Source: CAYMSO01 sp964393185 (lineage in GTDB: Bacteria; Patescibacteriota; Dojkabacteria; J137). From it: a stretch of DNA of 64,000 bases. Positions 1 through 8,614 of the stretch are shown here, piece after piece; position 1 is the first letter of the stretch; each line of letters opens with the position of its first letter. Under the pieces are notes generated by a model. That model was given only the letters and a program-made list of their open reading frames with translations, ran no database searches and was not told the origin of the DNA. The stretch covers positions 75,009 through 139,008 of the forward strand of contig CAYMSO010000004.1 of NCBI GenBank assembly GCA_964393185.1, given 5' to 3'. Made by a program: the position numbers and the translations under genes.

Positions 1-464
1 CTTCCCCACAATGCAGGCCTATCAAAAAAAAGCTGCATCAATATGAATGGGTCAATGCTTTTATCTTTGATATCCAAATAAAGAACTTTATTCGGAAAAA
101 ATTCCATCATATCAAGCCAAAATTCTAGAGTACCTCTGTCTTTTCCTATATCCTCTTTTCCTATATCCGGATTCTGAATTTGATCTAAATTTAGTTTAGA
201 GACTACTCCATCGTGTTCTACAAATATTGTTCCATCGGCGGCAGTTCGAATATCTATTTCCAGACCATGCACTTCATTATTAAATAAATTTTCGATTGCC
301 TTAGAAATTGTACAGCTTTCCTTTCCGATCCCACCTCCTCCTCTATGCAAAATCACTAATGATGTGGGCTCTTTTTCAAAAGCTTTCTCAATAATTTCGA
401 GCTGAGTTTTTGGAATTACAGTCTCTTTTACAGGTAATTTTTCGGCTATAACTTCTGGATTCAT
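1..464 (-). CDS. Glycerophosphodiester phosphodiesterase family protein, N-terminal part (cut by left edge)
   Basis: An open frame starts with ATG at 464 and runs off the left edge, giving about 154 residues. It shows the GDPD core: an HRGG stretch near residue 39, then GLEIDIRTAADGTIFVEHDG around residues 67-86, with the Glu-x-Asp and His-Asp pairs that bind the metal and phosphodiester. The family hydrolyses glycerophosphodiesters, or related phosphodiesters, to glycerol-3-phosphate and an alcohol. No signal peptide is visible, so it is probably cytoplasmic. A TATAAT lies roughly 20 nt upstream. An in-frame 15-bp tandem duplication at 139-168 repeats the residues DIGK(E/D). The C-terminal half and exact substrate cannot be judged. 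Confidence 0.85.
   Translation of the reverse strand, partial: MNPEVIAEKLPVKETVIPKTQLEIIEKAFEKEPTSLVILHRGGGGIGKESCTISKAIENLFNNEVHGLEIDIRTAADGTIFVEHDGVVSKLNLDQIQNPDIGKEDIGKDRGTLEFWLDMMEFFPNKVLYLDIKDKSIDPFILMQLFFDRPALWG
139..168. repeat. Perfect 15-bp tandem duplication inside the GDPD gene
   Basis: Two identical 15-base units, 139-153 and 154-168, lie head to tail. They add exactly five codons, so the frame is kept. Perfect identity suggests a recent event or an assembly artefact. Confidence 0.85.
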
Positions 465-494
465 AAACTACGCATAAACTCGAATATTATAGAT

Positions 495-1070
495 CTATTT
501 ATTCTTATTGTCATTAGCAGGCATAGACCTAACCTTGAATCTCTCGAGTGGACGAACAATAAACTTAAGTACAAAGTTATAGTCTTTCTCGAATATATAA
601 TTATTTGTAATTTCTTGAAGCATTTTAAATACGATTAATACAACCCAAAACGACAAACCATTTATATTAATTCCAAATTCGAATAAATCTTCTACAAGAT
701 AGAAGAAGAAATAGTATTCAAAAAAATTTGGGAAGATAATAAAGTATCTGCGGTTGTGTTTTTTTAAATACAGCAGCTGGCCAACTGCTCTAAAGATAAA
801 CAAAAATAGTAAAACCTGCAGAACTGTGCTATTTGGCTTAACTACAAAAATAACAGTAATCCAGATAAAAATATAATGAGCAAAATCTAATAACTTATCA
901 ATCTGATGGTATTTCTTAAAAGTAAGACCAGACAGATAAATAAGCGGATAGTCCAAAATATCTGAACAAAAACTTAAGAATTGACCAATTAGTGGTTGAA
1001 AAATTGTGACTATACTTGTAGCAATTCGCGTACCTACAGCTATCCCAACCAATAAATTTCTATAATTCAT
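495..1070 (-). CDS. Multi-pass membrane protein of unknown function
   Basis: The 191-residue product has about four or five hydrophobic segments (roughly residues 5-30, 62-78, 82-98, 112-130 and 138-155) and a basic C-terminus. I do not recognise a family. It lacks the full CDP-alcohol phosphatidyltransferase motif, although an Asp-rich stretch near residues 38-62 faintly recalls one. The start is supported by a TATACT at 1077-1082, exactly 6 nt before the ATG, which fits a leaderless transcript. It lies between a GDPD and a methyltransferase on the same strand, so a link to lipid metabolism is possible but unproven. Confidence 0.6.
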   Translation of the reverse strand: MNYRNLLVGIAVGTRIATSIVTIFQPLIGQFLSFCSDILDYPLIYLSGLTFKKYHQIDKLLDFAHYIFIWITVIFVVKPNSTVLQVLLFLFIFRAVGQLLYLKKHNRRYFIIFPNFFEYYFFFYLVEDLFEFGININGLSFWVVLIVFKMLQEITNNYIFEKDYNFVLKFIVRPLERFKVRSMPANDNKNK

Positions 1071-1115
1071 GGTAATAGTATATGATTTATCTATATATGC
1101 GACAATACAGCTTCT

Positions 1116-1883
1116 TTAATAGTCACTACTCTTCTCTACAATAACCAAGTGACTTATTCCAAACCAGTGGAGTGGCGTTTTTTCCAATGTATGGAAAAAC
1201 TTTTGAGCAACCTTACCTACAATTCCGAAACGACTTTCGAGATTGTCAAAAGCAGGAAAAACATGTTTATGATAAGCAATTCGGCCGCTAGTATTTCTGA
1301 ATAGCTTTTTTATATCTCCATTTGAATAATTACGAACATGAGGTGAAAACTTCTTTCTTATGAATTTAGGCATCCAGGGCAGCAATGGGATGTTTCCCCA
1401 GTAGTACTTACCTCTAAAGAACATACCATGCGTTTCGAAGGGCCAGCCTCTATTCGGTGTAAAAATTATAAACTTACCCCCAGGTTTTAGAACTCTTAGA
1501 GCCTCTTCGACAGATTTTTTGTCGTCGTTAACATGTTCCAGTACCTCGTTCGAAAAAACTATGTCAAAAAAATTATCACCGAAATCAAGTTCCTCAGCAG
1601 AACACACCTTTATATTTGTATGTGGGATTTTCGTTTGAGTATCTTTTTTGAACTTATTTACAGAATCCGGATCAATATCAAATCCATAAACGTTTGAAGG
1701 ATGTGTTAGCTCTGCAAACTTGTTTAGCCATACTCCCTCCCCACATGCCTGATCAAGAATGACCTTATCCTTTAGATTTACCAACTTAGAAAAAATGTTT
1801 AATCTTCTCCGAAATCCCTTAGAAAAGGCAGTGCCGGGTTTTCCCAGGTGTGCAAATTTTGTATCTTTCGATAGTTTTTTCAT
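1116..1883 (-). CDS. Class I SAM-dependent methyltransferase (Methyltransf_11 type)
   Basis: The 255-residue protein has the Rossmann-type SAM fold. Motif I is VILDQACGEG around residues 41-50, an acidic residue ends strand 2 (GFDID near 70), and the later FDIVFSNEVLEHV and LRVLKPGG stretches near residues 105-138 are typical of UbiE/Methyltransf_11 enzymes acting on small molecules or lipids. The substrate is unknown. The C-terminal 100 residues are basic and aromatic, and may bind a membrane or a polyprenyl/sugar lipid. It is divergent from the ftsK gene. SAH from this and the other methyltransferases here would be recycled by AhcY at 40588-41979. Confidence 0.85.
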   Translation of the reverse strand: MKKLSKDTKFAHLGKPGTAFSKGFRRRLNIFSKLVNLKDKVILDQACGEGVWLNKFAELTHPSNVYGFDIDPDSVNKFKKDTQTKIPHTNIKVCSAEELDFGDNFFDIVFSNEVLEHVNDDKKSVEEALRVLKPGGKFIIFTPNRGWPFETHGMFFRGKYYWGNIPLLPWMPKFIRKKFSPHVRNYSNGDIKKLFRNTSGRIAYHKHVFPAFDNLESRFGIVGKVAQKFFHTLEKTPLHWFGISHLVIVEKSSDY

Positions 1884-1997
1884 ATATACAATTTACTATT
1901 TTTCTATTAAGTTACTGACTGGATTATCTTTTTTTAGATCAAAATGCATTTTTGTTATATGATAGAATAGTTATGAACTATTTTAACAGAAAGAACT

Positions 1998-4253
1998 GTG
2001 GCAAGAAGAAAAAAAAAGAATACAATTACATACGATAGCAAGGAAACTCAGACAGTGGTTGGTTTGGTTAGTTTAATTATTGGATCATTCTTTTTGATTT
2101 CGATCTTTACGTCTACAGATACTCAAAATAATATATTTTCGCAGGTAAAGTCTACCTTTGGTGATTCAACAATTTTTACCTCTATATTCTTGTTATTATT
2201 TGGATTAAGATTTTTAGGAATAAAATTCCCATTAACTAGAACCAAAAGTCTTATAGCTCAATCTGTGTTGATTTTTGTGCTAGCAGGACTATTCACTTCC
2301 TTTACCGCGAATCCCAACGAACTTCCTAAACTTGAAAAAACAAATGGTGGAAGTGTAGGATCTTATATTGTAATAGACTTTCTTGGAGATACTATTCCCA
2401 CCCAGCCTGCAACAAAATTTATGCTAATTATGTTTGCAGTAATACTTTTACCTCTAGTATTGTCTATGTCTTTAAAAGAAATAGTTGAATACCTAAAAAA
2501 ATTTGGTAACTGGCTAAACGATTTAATAAAAGTATTGTTTTTTGAAGGAAACGATGAAGAAGAAACCGAGCAAAAGAATATTGTACAGAACAGCGGTTCA
2601 CTACCTAAGGCTGAACGTCTAGGAGATTTTAACAAAATACTCGAACAAAGAAAGCTGGAAATTAACAAGCACAAGGAAGATCATACAAATGACAAATATG
2701 ACTCAAAGGATGAAGAAATACTTGTTAAACCACAATTGACAAGACAGGAAAATGTTGATGTAGCAAGCGTAAAAGAAGGAAGTGTTGGTGAATCTGGGCT
2801 AGTGCACGAAGAGCTTAAATATCCTAATTGGAAACTACCCCCAGCCAGCCTATTGATTCCATTCAAAAAATCTCAGCCCAAAGAAGCAGCAATCGATGCA
2901 AATGCAAGTATTATTGAACAAATGTTGGAAAGTTTTGGAATTGAGGCTAAGGTTGAAGAAGCATTTATTGGGCCTTCGGTTGTGCAGTATGCGTTGAATA
3001 TTCCCATGGGAATCAACGTAAAAAAAATAGCTAACTTAAGCGAGAATATTGCCTTAGCACTAGGAGTAGATTCCCACGCAGTACGTATTGAATCAATTCC
3101 AGAAACAACCTATCTTGGAATTGAAGTTCCAAGAACACAAAGAGATATGGTTAGATTTAAAGAAATATTTACAAGCGACGAAATGCAAAATGGCAAACGA
3201 ATTCTTCCAGTTACAATAGGAAAAGACATCAACGGAAACAGCCTTGTTGGAGCAATAGAAAAAATGCCACACCTGCTAATAGCAGGAGCAACCGGTTCTG
3301 GCAAATCTGTTTTAACCAACAGTTTCATTACTTCTCTAATTATGACAAAATCTCCGGATGAATTAAGATTAATCCTGGTAGATCCTAAGCAAGTTGAATT
3401 AATTGACTACAACGGAATTCCTCATTTGCTTACTCCAGTTATTACCGACATGGACAAGGTAATCAATGCCCTAAAATGGCTTGTTAACGAAATGGAAACT
3501 AGATACACTACTCTCGCTCATCAACAGGTAAGAAATATTGAACAGTACAATCAGAAAAAAGGATTTGCTGCAATGCCTTATGTAGTTGTAGTGATTGACG
3601 AAATGGCAGATATGATGATGACCGCAAACAGAGTTGAAGCAGAAACTGCTATAGTAAGACTTGCACAAAAAGCTAGAGCTGTTGGAATTCACCTAATACT
3701 TGCTACTCAGAGACCTTCGGTAAATGTAATTACTGGCTTAATCAAGGCAAATATTCCAGGAAGAGTTGGTATGAGCGTTACAAGTAGTACCGATTCCAGA
3801 GTTATACTGGATAGAATTGGAGCAGAAAGTCTTATGGGACGCGGTGATATGTTGTATAAAGCCCCAGATAAAACAAAAGCTATTCGCTTGCAGGGATCCA
3901 ATATAGAACAGGAGGAAATAACAAGAGTTGTTGACTTTATTAAAGATCAGGCACCTGAGGTTGAATATATTCCCGAAATTCTAGAAAAACAGCTTACGGA
4001 AGAAGAAGTAAATCAAGAAGTACTAGGGGATATTTCTGGCGATAGCTTGATTGAGCAAGCAATTAGAATAGTTGTACAATCTAGAAAAGGATCTTCTTCT
4101 TATCTTCAAAGAAGATTAAATATTGGATTCAATAGAGCTGCCAGGTTACTGGAGGAGTTGGAAGAAGTTGGTGTTGTTGGTCCTCAAATTGGTAGCAAAC
4201 CTAGAGAAGTCTTAATTTCCGATGCAGATGAATTCATAGCAAGTTTGAAGTAA
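1998..4253 (+). CDS. ftsK: DNA translocase FtsK/SpoIIIE
   Basis: The 751-residue protein pumps DNA through the division septum and helps resolve chromosome dimers. Four hydrophobic segments lie in the first ~165 residues, followed by a short charged linker, the FtsK alpha/beta motor and a C-terminal gamma winged helix (about residues 685-750) that would read KOPS-like sequences. Walker A is GATGSGKS near residue 431 and Walker B is VVVVIDEMAD near 530. The start is GTG; a second codon Ala and a basic run follow. The linker is short compared with E. coli FtsK and closer to SpoIIIE length. The upstream gene is divergent. Confidence 0.96.
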   Translation: MARRKKKNTITYDSKETQTVVGLVSLIIGSFFLISIFTSTDTQNNIFSQVKSTFGDSTIFTSIFLLLFGLRFLGIKFPLTRTKSLIAQSVLIFVLAGLFTSFTANPNELPKLEKTNGGSVGSYIVIDFLGDTIPTQPATKFMLIMFAVILLPLVLSMSLKEIVEYLKKFGNWLNDLIKVLFFEGNDEEETEQKNIVQNSGSLPKAERLGDFNKILEQRKLEINKHKEDHTNDKYDSKDEEILVKPQLTRQENVDVASVKEGSVGESGLVHEELKYPNWKLPPASLLIPFKKSQPKEAAIDANASIIEQMLESFGIEAKVEEAFIGPSVVQYALNIPMGINVKKIANLSENIALALGVDSHAVRIESIPETTYLGIEVPRTQRDMVRFKEIFTSDEMQNGKRILPVTIGKDINGNSLVGAIEKMPHLLIAGATGSGKSVLTNSFITSLIMTKSPDELRLILVDPKQVELIDYNGIPHLLTPVITDMDKVINALKWLVNEMETRYTTLAHQQVRNIEQYNQKKGFAAMPYVVVVIDEMADMMMTANRVEAETAIVRLAQKARAVGIHLILATQRPSVNVITGLIKANIPGRVGMSVTSSTDSRVILDRIGAESLMGRGDMLYKAPDKTKAIRLQGSNIEQEEITRVVDFIKDQAPEVEYIPEILEKQLTEEEVNQEVLGDISGDSLIEQAIRIVVQSRKGSSSYLQRRLNIGFNRAARLLEELEEVGVVGPQIGSKPREVLISDADEFIASLK

Positions 4254-4272
4254 CTAAATATTACTTTTCTTA

Positions 4273-5349
4273 TTATTTTGATCTATCATAACAAAGACTA
4301 CGCATACTATTTACAAGAAGTCTTCCACAATCAGTATAAGTAAATGAATACTTTAACATGTCCCCTATTATGTTAAACAAAAAGAAATTTTGTGGTAATT
4401 CAACATTATGCATACCTGCAGCAATTATAATTCTGTTTTCGATGGAATCTGCCAGATTATACAAGTGCTGTCCAGTTTGTATCATCTTAGAAAATAGATA
4501 ATGTCTTTCTGGAAATTGATTTTCTAATAACAATTCCCTTGCAATTAATAAATTGGGTAACTTCATTTGCCTAAACCAATCTTCAATCAGAATACTCGCA
4601 AAGGAATTTGCCTGCCATTCTGACCATAATTCACCATTTAGCGATATATATGTATTATAATCAGCCAAAAATTTTCCAAATTGTTTTCTGGCCTTATAGA
4701 TACGCAAAGATTTAAAAAAATTAAATCCAGGCTTAGGCTGTCTATATTCTAATTTCATACTAGCATTAACAATATCTAGATAATCTGGATGAACTCTATT
4801 AATTATACGTTGTACTACATGACCAAATTCATGAAAACAAATAAAATTAAACATAAATCTGTCTAAAAGAAGAGTTAACTTGCTATCTGGAAGTATAGCT
4901 TCTGTTTGATTTCCGCCATAGTTTTGCAAATTTAATAATTCCTGTACATAAGTCTTTACTGCATCTGCATGACGCGTTATGTTATTTGTAACAGACAAAT
5001 CTACTTTTCGCTTATCATGCATATTTTCTCTTACTCTTGCGGAATAATACTGTGGAGTGGCTGTTTCAACATAATTAAAGTTAGAGTCCAACAACGTAGC
5101 TTCAAATAGCTTTATAAAACTATCAGAAATGTCATTCGTTTTACACCACGAAATAAAAAATTGTTTAGCCTGTCTAAACTCTTCCAACACATCGAATGAT
5201 TGCTCCAATTTTCTAAACGAAACGTTAAATTTATTATAATGATCCCGAACCAAAAGTATTAGCTCATCATAGGAAGGTAAATAAGAAGGCTCAAGAGCCA
5301 TTTTGCTATAAATACTATTAGGTTTTAGCGAATCATCCAGACTTTCCAT
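4273..5349 (-). CDS. ImmA/IrrE-like zincin metallopeptidase, putative
   Basis: The 358-residue protein carries HEFGH near residue 171 inside a hydrophobic helix and a second element, SEWQANSFA, near residue 240. This HExxH plus ExxAN-FA arrangement is that of ImmA/IrrE (DUF955-type) gluzincins, in which the two His and the later Glu hold zinc. In other bacteria these proteases cleave repressors, but no repressor gene sits next door. There is no signal peptide, so it should be cytoplasmic. A TATAAT lies 8 nt before the ATG (5358-5363). It converges with ftsK. The family call rests on motifs only, since the N-terminal 150 residues look unrelated to known members. Confidence 0.65.
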   Translation of the reverse strand: MESLDDSLKPNSIYSKMALEPSYLPSYDELILLVRDHYNKFNVSFRKLEQSFDVLEEFRQAKQFFISWCKTNDISDSFIKLFEATLLDSNFNYVETATPQYYSARVRENMHDKRKVDLSVTNNITRHADAVKTYVQELLNLQNYGGNQTEAILPDSKLTLLLDRFMFNFICFHEFGHVVQRIINRVHPDYLDIVNASMKLEYRQPKPGFNFFKSLRIYKARKQFGKFLADYNTYISLNGELWSEWQANSFASILIEDWFRQMKLPNLLIARELLLENQFPERHYLFSKMIQTGQHLYNLADSIENRIIIAAGMHNVELPQNFFLFNIIGDMLKYSFTYTDCGRLLVNSMRSLCYDRSK

Positions 5350-5487
5350 ATTTAACTATTATATCATAAATTAGGTGTTTGCGCCTTGTATAGACATTTA
5401 TCTTTCTATACTATACATATATTAGTAGTGATTAATTTATGTTAAATATTTACCTGATATGTTATATTCCTAGTATATATTTTTATA

Positions 5488-6117
5488 ATGGAAATTCAAA
5501 CTAATACACTTACATCCGATGATTTAGAAATCTGCGCAACCCACGACATGGGAAACGAACTAAAAATTAAGCGCGACGTTCCTTCGGGAACTGTGATTAT
5601 GGAACTGCAAGGTAAACTCCTTCCACTAACTACCCAACCAAGCGGAGATCCAGAATTTGACCAAAGCGGACAATTAATCAAAGCAGGTGTTAAAGCTCTG
5701 CAAGTAGCAGAAAATACGTTTCTGCAAAGCACCATGCCAAATAATATTGATGATAATCTTAATCACTCATTTAACCCAAACTGTTACATGTATTTTAAGG
5801 AAGGGAAAGTATTTTTAGTTGCTTCGATAAACATAGCACTTGGGGAAACCTTAACTTTCAATTACAATGAAACAGAATGGGATATGATTGCTCAAGAATG
5901 TGATTTTTCCGACTCATTAACAGGTATTCATGTTGCAGGCTTTTCCCATCTAACACCAGATGAAAAATACGCACTTGCCTCTACAGGAAGATTATCACCA
6001 TTTATATTATTTAAATATATTCAGCAAATTGACTCAGATTTTAAAGAGGCCATTTTAGAAAAATACCCAGAAAATTACTTACAACAGCTACATACTTTTG
6101 AAGACAAAGAGAGTTAA
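5488..6117 (+). CDS. SET-domain protein (putative SAM-dependent protein-lysine methyltransferase)
   Basis: The 209-residue protein shows the SET pseudoknot: DDNLNHSFNPNCYMYF near residues 87-102, containing the NHSxxPN SAM-binding motif, then GETLTFNYN near residues 123-131 with the catalytic-region Tyr. An N-terminal KIKRDVPSGTVI segment matches the usual start of a SET fold. Bacterial SET proteins methylate lysines of chromatin-like or ribosomal proteins or, when secreted, host histones. No signal peptide is visible, so an internal target is more likely; the small Lys-rich protein at 56979-57095 is one speculative candidate. TATATT lies 6 nt before the ATG. Confidence 0.8.
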   Translation: MEIQTNTLTSDDLEICATHDMGNELKIKRDVPSGTVIMELQGKLLPLTTQPSGDPEFDQSGQLIKAGVKALQVAENTFLQSTMPNNIDDNLNHSFNPNCYMYFKEGKVFLVASINIALGETLTFNYNETEWDMIAQECDFSDSLTGIHVAGFSHLTPDEKYALASTGRLSPFILFKYIQQIDSDFKEAILEKYPENYLQQLHTFEDKES

Positions 6118-6127
6118 TTGAACTAAC

Positions 6128-6364
6128 CTATAATGACTCTGATTCCTGTTGAGAAGATAAAAACCTATCAAATCCAGTATCGGATTGCAGGTGCTCTTTA
6201 ACTGTTGGAGATAGCAATATACTTCGTGGCATTTGATTAACAGAATAACTGAACTCCTCTGCACCTAGAGAAGTAATTTGTAAAATATCCCAAATTATAG
6301 TGAAGATAAGAAAAACTACACCAAATATTATTAAAGCCAACCATGATTTATTAAAATTATTCAT
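6128..6364 (-). CDS. Small single-pass membrane protein downstream of pilN/pilO
   Basis: This 78-residue protein has one hydrophobic segment at about residues 9-29 and a polar tail rich in Ser and Gln. It follows the PilO-like gene with a 9-nt gap and is likely in the same operon (7620 to 6128). In pilus operons the position after PilO is often taken by PilP or a pilin-like protein, but I see no PilP features and no prepilin peptidase site. Its function is unknown. Confidence 0.6.
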   Translation of the reverse strand: MNNFNKSWLALIIFGVVFLIFTIIWDILQITSLGAEEFSYSVNQMPRSILLSPTVKEHLQSDTGFDRFLSSQQESESL

Positions 6365-6373
6365 ACAATTATT

Positions 6374-7027
6374 TTAAACAGTAGGAATTTCGTCTTCCCA
6401 ATAAAATAAATCCATTTCCAACGACAGCCTTAAAGGCAGGTCAAGTATAGAATCCTGTCCGTCTTGCTGAATTTTTTTTGTAATACTGATTGTATTCAGA
6501 TGGTAAACTCTTCTAGACGTTTCCATCTCTTTCAAAAAATTAATTATATCTCCGTACTGACCGTCTATACTTACACTCACTGCCAAAGATTTGACTTGGG
6601 GAGCAGCTCCAAAATCAATCTGAACTGTCGAAAAATTACTTTCCTCAACAAAGTTAAGACTTACTATCTTCAAGTTACTTCCCTGTACCAAATCTACTAG
6701 CTCGCCTAGTACATAATCCTGATCAGATGAGTTTTCTGGAAAAAGTTGATTAAAATAGCTTATTAAATCTTTATCTTGCTCACTTTCTTGAACAAGACTA
6801 CGAAGTGTATTTAGCTTTAATTCTAGTGCATCGATCGCTTCGTCTCTAACTTTGTTTGCTTTATTTTGCTTCAATACCGAACTGACTGCAGGTCGAACAC
6901 CAAAAAGAAATATTATTAATACAAATATTGTAGTTGCAGCAGCAACAAAATAACTTCTTCTCTTGGTGTCTTCGAAGTATTTATCTAAGCGAGTTGTTAT
7001 TTTTTGTTCCTGTTTTTGTAAAGCCAT
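6374..7027 (-). CDS. PilO-like type IV pilus inner-membrane protein
   Basis: The 217-residue protein has a basic N-terminus, one transmembrane helix at about residues 25-45, a coiled-coil region (about 50-90) and a C-terminal ferredoxin-like domain ending in WEDEIP. This is the PilO layout. PilO pairs with PilN to form the alignment complex that links the pilus motor to the secretion channel. Its start codon overlaps the stop of the PilN-like gene by one base (TAATG), implying coupled translation. A pilM gene is not adjacent. The identity rests on architecture and gene order rather than on strong motifs. Confidence 0.7.
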   Translation of the reverse strand: MALQKQEQKITTRLDKYFEDTKRRSYFVAAATTIFVLIIFLFGVRPAVSSVLKQNKANKVRDEAIDALELKLNTLRSLVQESEQDKDLISYFNQLFPENSSDQDYVLGELVDLVQGSNLKIVSLNFVEESNFSTVQIDFGAAPQVKSLAVSVSIDGQYGDIINFLKEMETSRRVYHLNTISITKKIQQDGQDSILDLPLRLSLEMDLFYWEDEIPTV

Positions 7028-7620
7028 TATAAAAAGGATCTCTTAAATTTTTCCAGATTTATTACACCTACCACATCGTACCTGGCCCTATTTTCAATAA
7101 TATCTCTTTGTTCCTGCGATAACTCTCTAACTTTTGCAGTAACGAAGCTTTGAGAACTCTTCATCGAAAGTTCCAAACTGTCCAAGTAGCCAAGATCATC
7201 ATTTCCAAAAATGCGGACTTCGTTACCTCGAATAGTTACAGTGATTTCTGCATTGGGATTTTCTAAATAACTATAAACTTCCTGCACTATAGAAGCATAG
7301 CTTGATGATTGATTCCAGAGTTTTGCATACTCTGTATCTTTAAGTTGTAATTTTCTAAATCCTGGTTCGTATTGTGCTTGATAAAAAAGTAATTGGTTTT
7401 CTAGTTCTGCTATTTCTTTTTCTTTTCTTTTAGCTGTGGTATCTACTACTATTTTAGCGAAGAATGCTAAAGCAATAATTACTTGAGACACAATAATAAC
7501 AATTTTTGCCTTACCCAGTAGCCATTCATATACTTTATCCCAGGCTGTTTTGGGCGGATCTATTGGTCTAAGTAGGTTGAATATTCTTTTTACTTTTGGT
7601 TTATTATTTGCCTTTGCCAC
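7027..7620 (-). CDS. PilN-like type IV pilus assembly protein
   Basis: The 197-residue protein begins with a short cytoplasmic stretch (FNLLRPIDPP, the region that contacts PilM in known PilN proteins), then a transmembrane helix at about residues 38-58, a charged coiled coil (60-90) and a compact C-terminal domain. The start is GTG at 7620. It leads a likely three-gene operon with the PilO-like gene and a small membrane protein. Type IV pili in CPR cells are thought to serve attachment and DNA uptake, which fits the presence of comM further along. Confidence 0.72.
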   Translation of the reverse strand: MAKANNKPKVKRIFNLLRPIDPPKTAWDKVYEWLLGKAKIVIIVSQVIIALAFFAKIVVDTTAKRKEKEIAELENQLLFYQAQYEPGFRKLQLKDTEYAKLWNQSSSYASIVQEVYSYLENPNAEITVTIRGNEVRIFGNDDLGYLDSLELSMKSSQSFVTAKVRELSQEQRDIIENRARYDVVGVINLEKFKRSFL

Positions 7621-7723
7621 AACTATAGTCTAAAGAGCATTAGAGCATTTGTAAAGTAAATCATTCCGAGAACCAAATGTTGCAAGTTTTTATTGTAAAA
7701 ATAGGCTTATTCCTTAATAACGT

Positions 7724-7759
7724 AAAACTATGGACTTTTAATCCATAGTTTTTTATTTT
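7724..7759 (+). terminator. Strong Rho-independent terminator with no plus-strand gene upstream
   Basis: An 11-bp perfect stem (7724-7734 with 7742-7752), a 7-nt loop and a T tract (6 T, A, 4 T) form a clear plus-strand terminator. The nearest plus-strand gene upstream ends at 6117, with three minus-strand genes in between. It therefore either ends an unannotated short transcript starting in about 7621-7720 or acts as an attenuator for the gene at 7806. On the minus strand the T run is only four bases. Confidence 0.8.
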
Positions 7760-7805
7760 GATTGATTAGCAAATTATATTAGAATTAGCTATGTATTAAA
7801 ATTGT

Positions 7806-8603
7806 ATGGTTAAATACAAAATTCCCTACGGAACCGAAATTATAACAATTGAGACAAAAAAAAGAATTCTAGAATCCTATGTAGACGAAATAGTCGATAT
7901 AGTTTCTACAAATTCAACCGATTTGAATCATAAAATAATGAACTCTTCCGCTTATTTATTTAACGAACTTAGGCCAGGAGTTCCACTAAAAACTAGTTTA
8001 GAATTTATTTATTTTGTTGAACTTAACTTCCAAAATTGCATAGACAATGCTCCATTTTTTAAACCCTTTTTTGCACAAGAAAAAATTGACAATATCGACA
8101 ATTTTTTACAAATTGATGTAGATGAACAATTCATTGTAAAGAACAGGGAACTGGTTTTTGATACAACATATCTTAGACATCCATATATCTTGGACATAAT
8201 TGTGGAAACCATAAAACAAGCAGGAAATAGCAACTTCACCGTAAGTTTCAAAGATATGTATGTAAGTTATGGGCAACCTAGAGAATTCACGTTCACTTTA
8301 GAGAATGAGCAAAAAATCTCAGAGTCTGTAATGGATCAAGCTGTAGCAATGAATTTCAACACATATTATGCAGGAATCAAAAAGAAAAAAACCTCATTTA
8401 AAAATGTGGCTGATAAAGAGCTAATTGCAAAACAATCTATTAGTAAGAATAAAAACTTAATCGAAAATAAACTGCTTTCGTATTATTTACACAGTTTTTC
8501 GCTTGAGAGTGAGTACAAATTCATTTCCGAAGAATGGAAAGTAGGATTTAAAATAATAGATAAGGAAGATAAAGTTCACACTTTTAAACCTCTTAAAAAG
8601 TAG
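7806..8603 (+). CDS. Hypothetical protein
   Basis: This 265-residue, Lys-, Asn- and Phe-rich soluble protein matches no family I recognise. It has no signal peptide or transmembrane segment. The first ~150 residues look alpha-helical, and the C-terminus (from about 205) is basic. A TAAAAT element lies 3 nt before the ATG. A strong terminator stands 46 nt upstream (7724-7759), so expression may depend on read-through or on this very short promoter. It converges with the metallophosphoesterase gene. Confidence 0.6.
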   Translation: MVKYKIPYGTEIITIETKKRILESYVDEIVDIVSTNSTDLNHKIMNSSAYLFNELRPGVPLKTSLEFIYFVELNFQNCIDNAPFFKPFFAQEKIDNIDNFLQIDVDEQFIVKNRELVFDTTYLRHPYILDIIVETIKQAGNSNFTVSFKDMYVSYGQPREFTFTLENEQKISESVMDQAVAMNFNTYYAGIKKKKTSFKNVADKELIAKQSISKNKNLIENKLLSYYLHSFSLESEYKFISEEWKVGFKIIDKEDKVHTFKPLKK

Positions 8604-8614
8604 CAATTAGATTG

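Noticed and set aside
7677..7748. A 23-codon ORF ending inside the 7724-7759 terminator, as a leader peptide
   Set aside because: It has no -10 at the genome's usual 6-8 nt spacing, no run of a single regulatory codon, and codon composition shows no enrichment.
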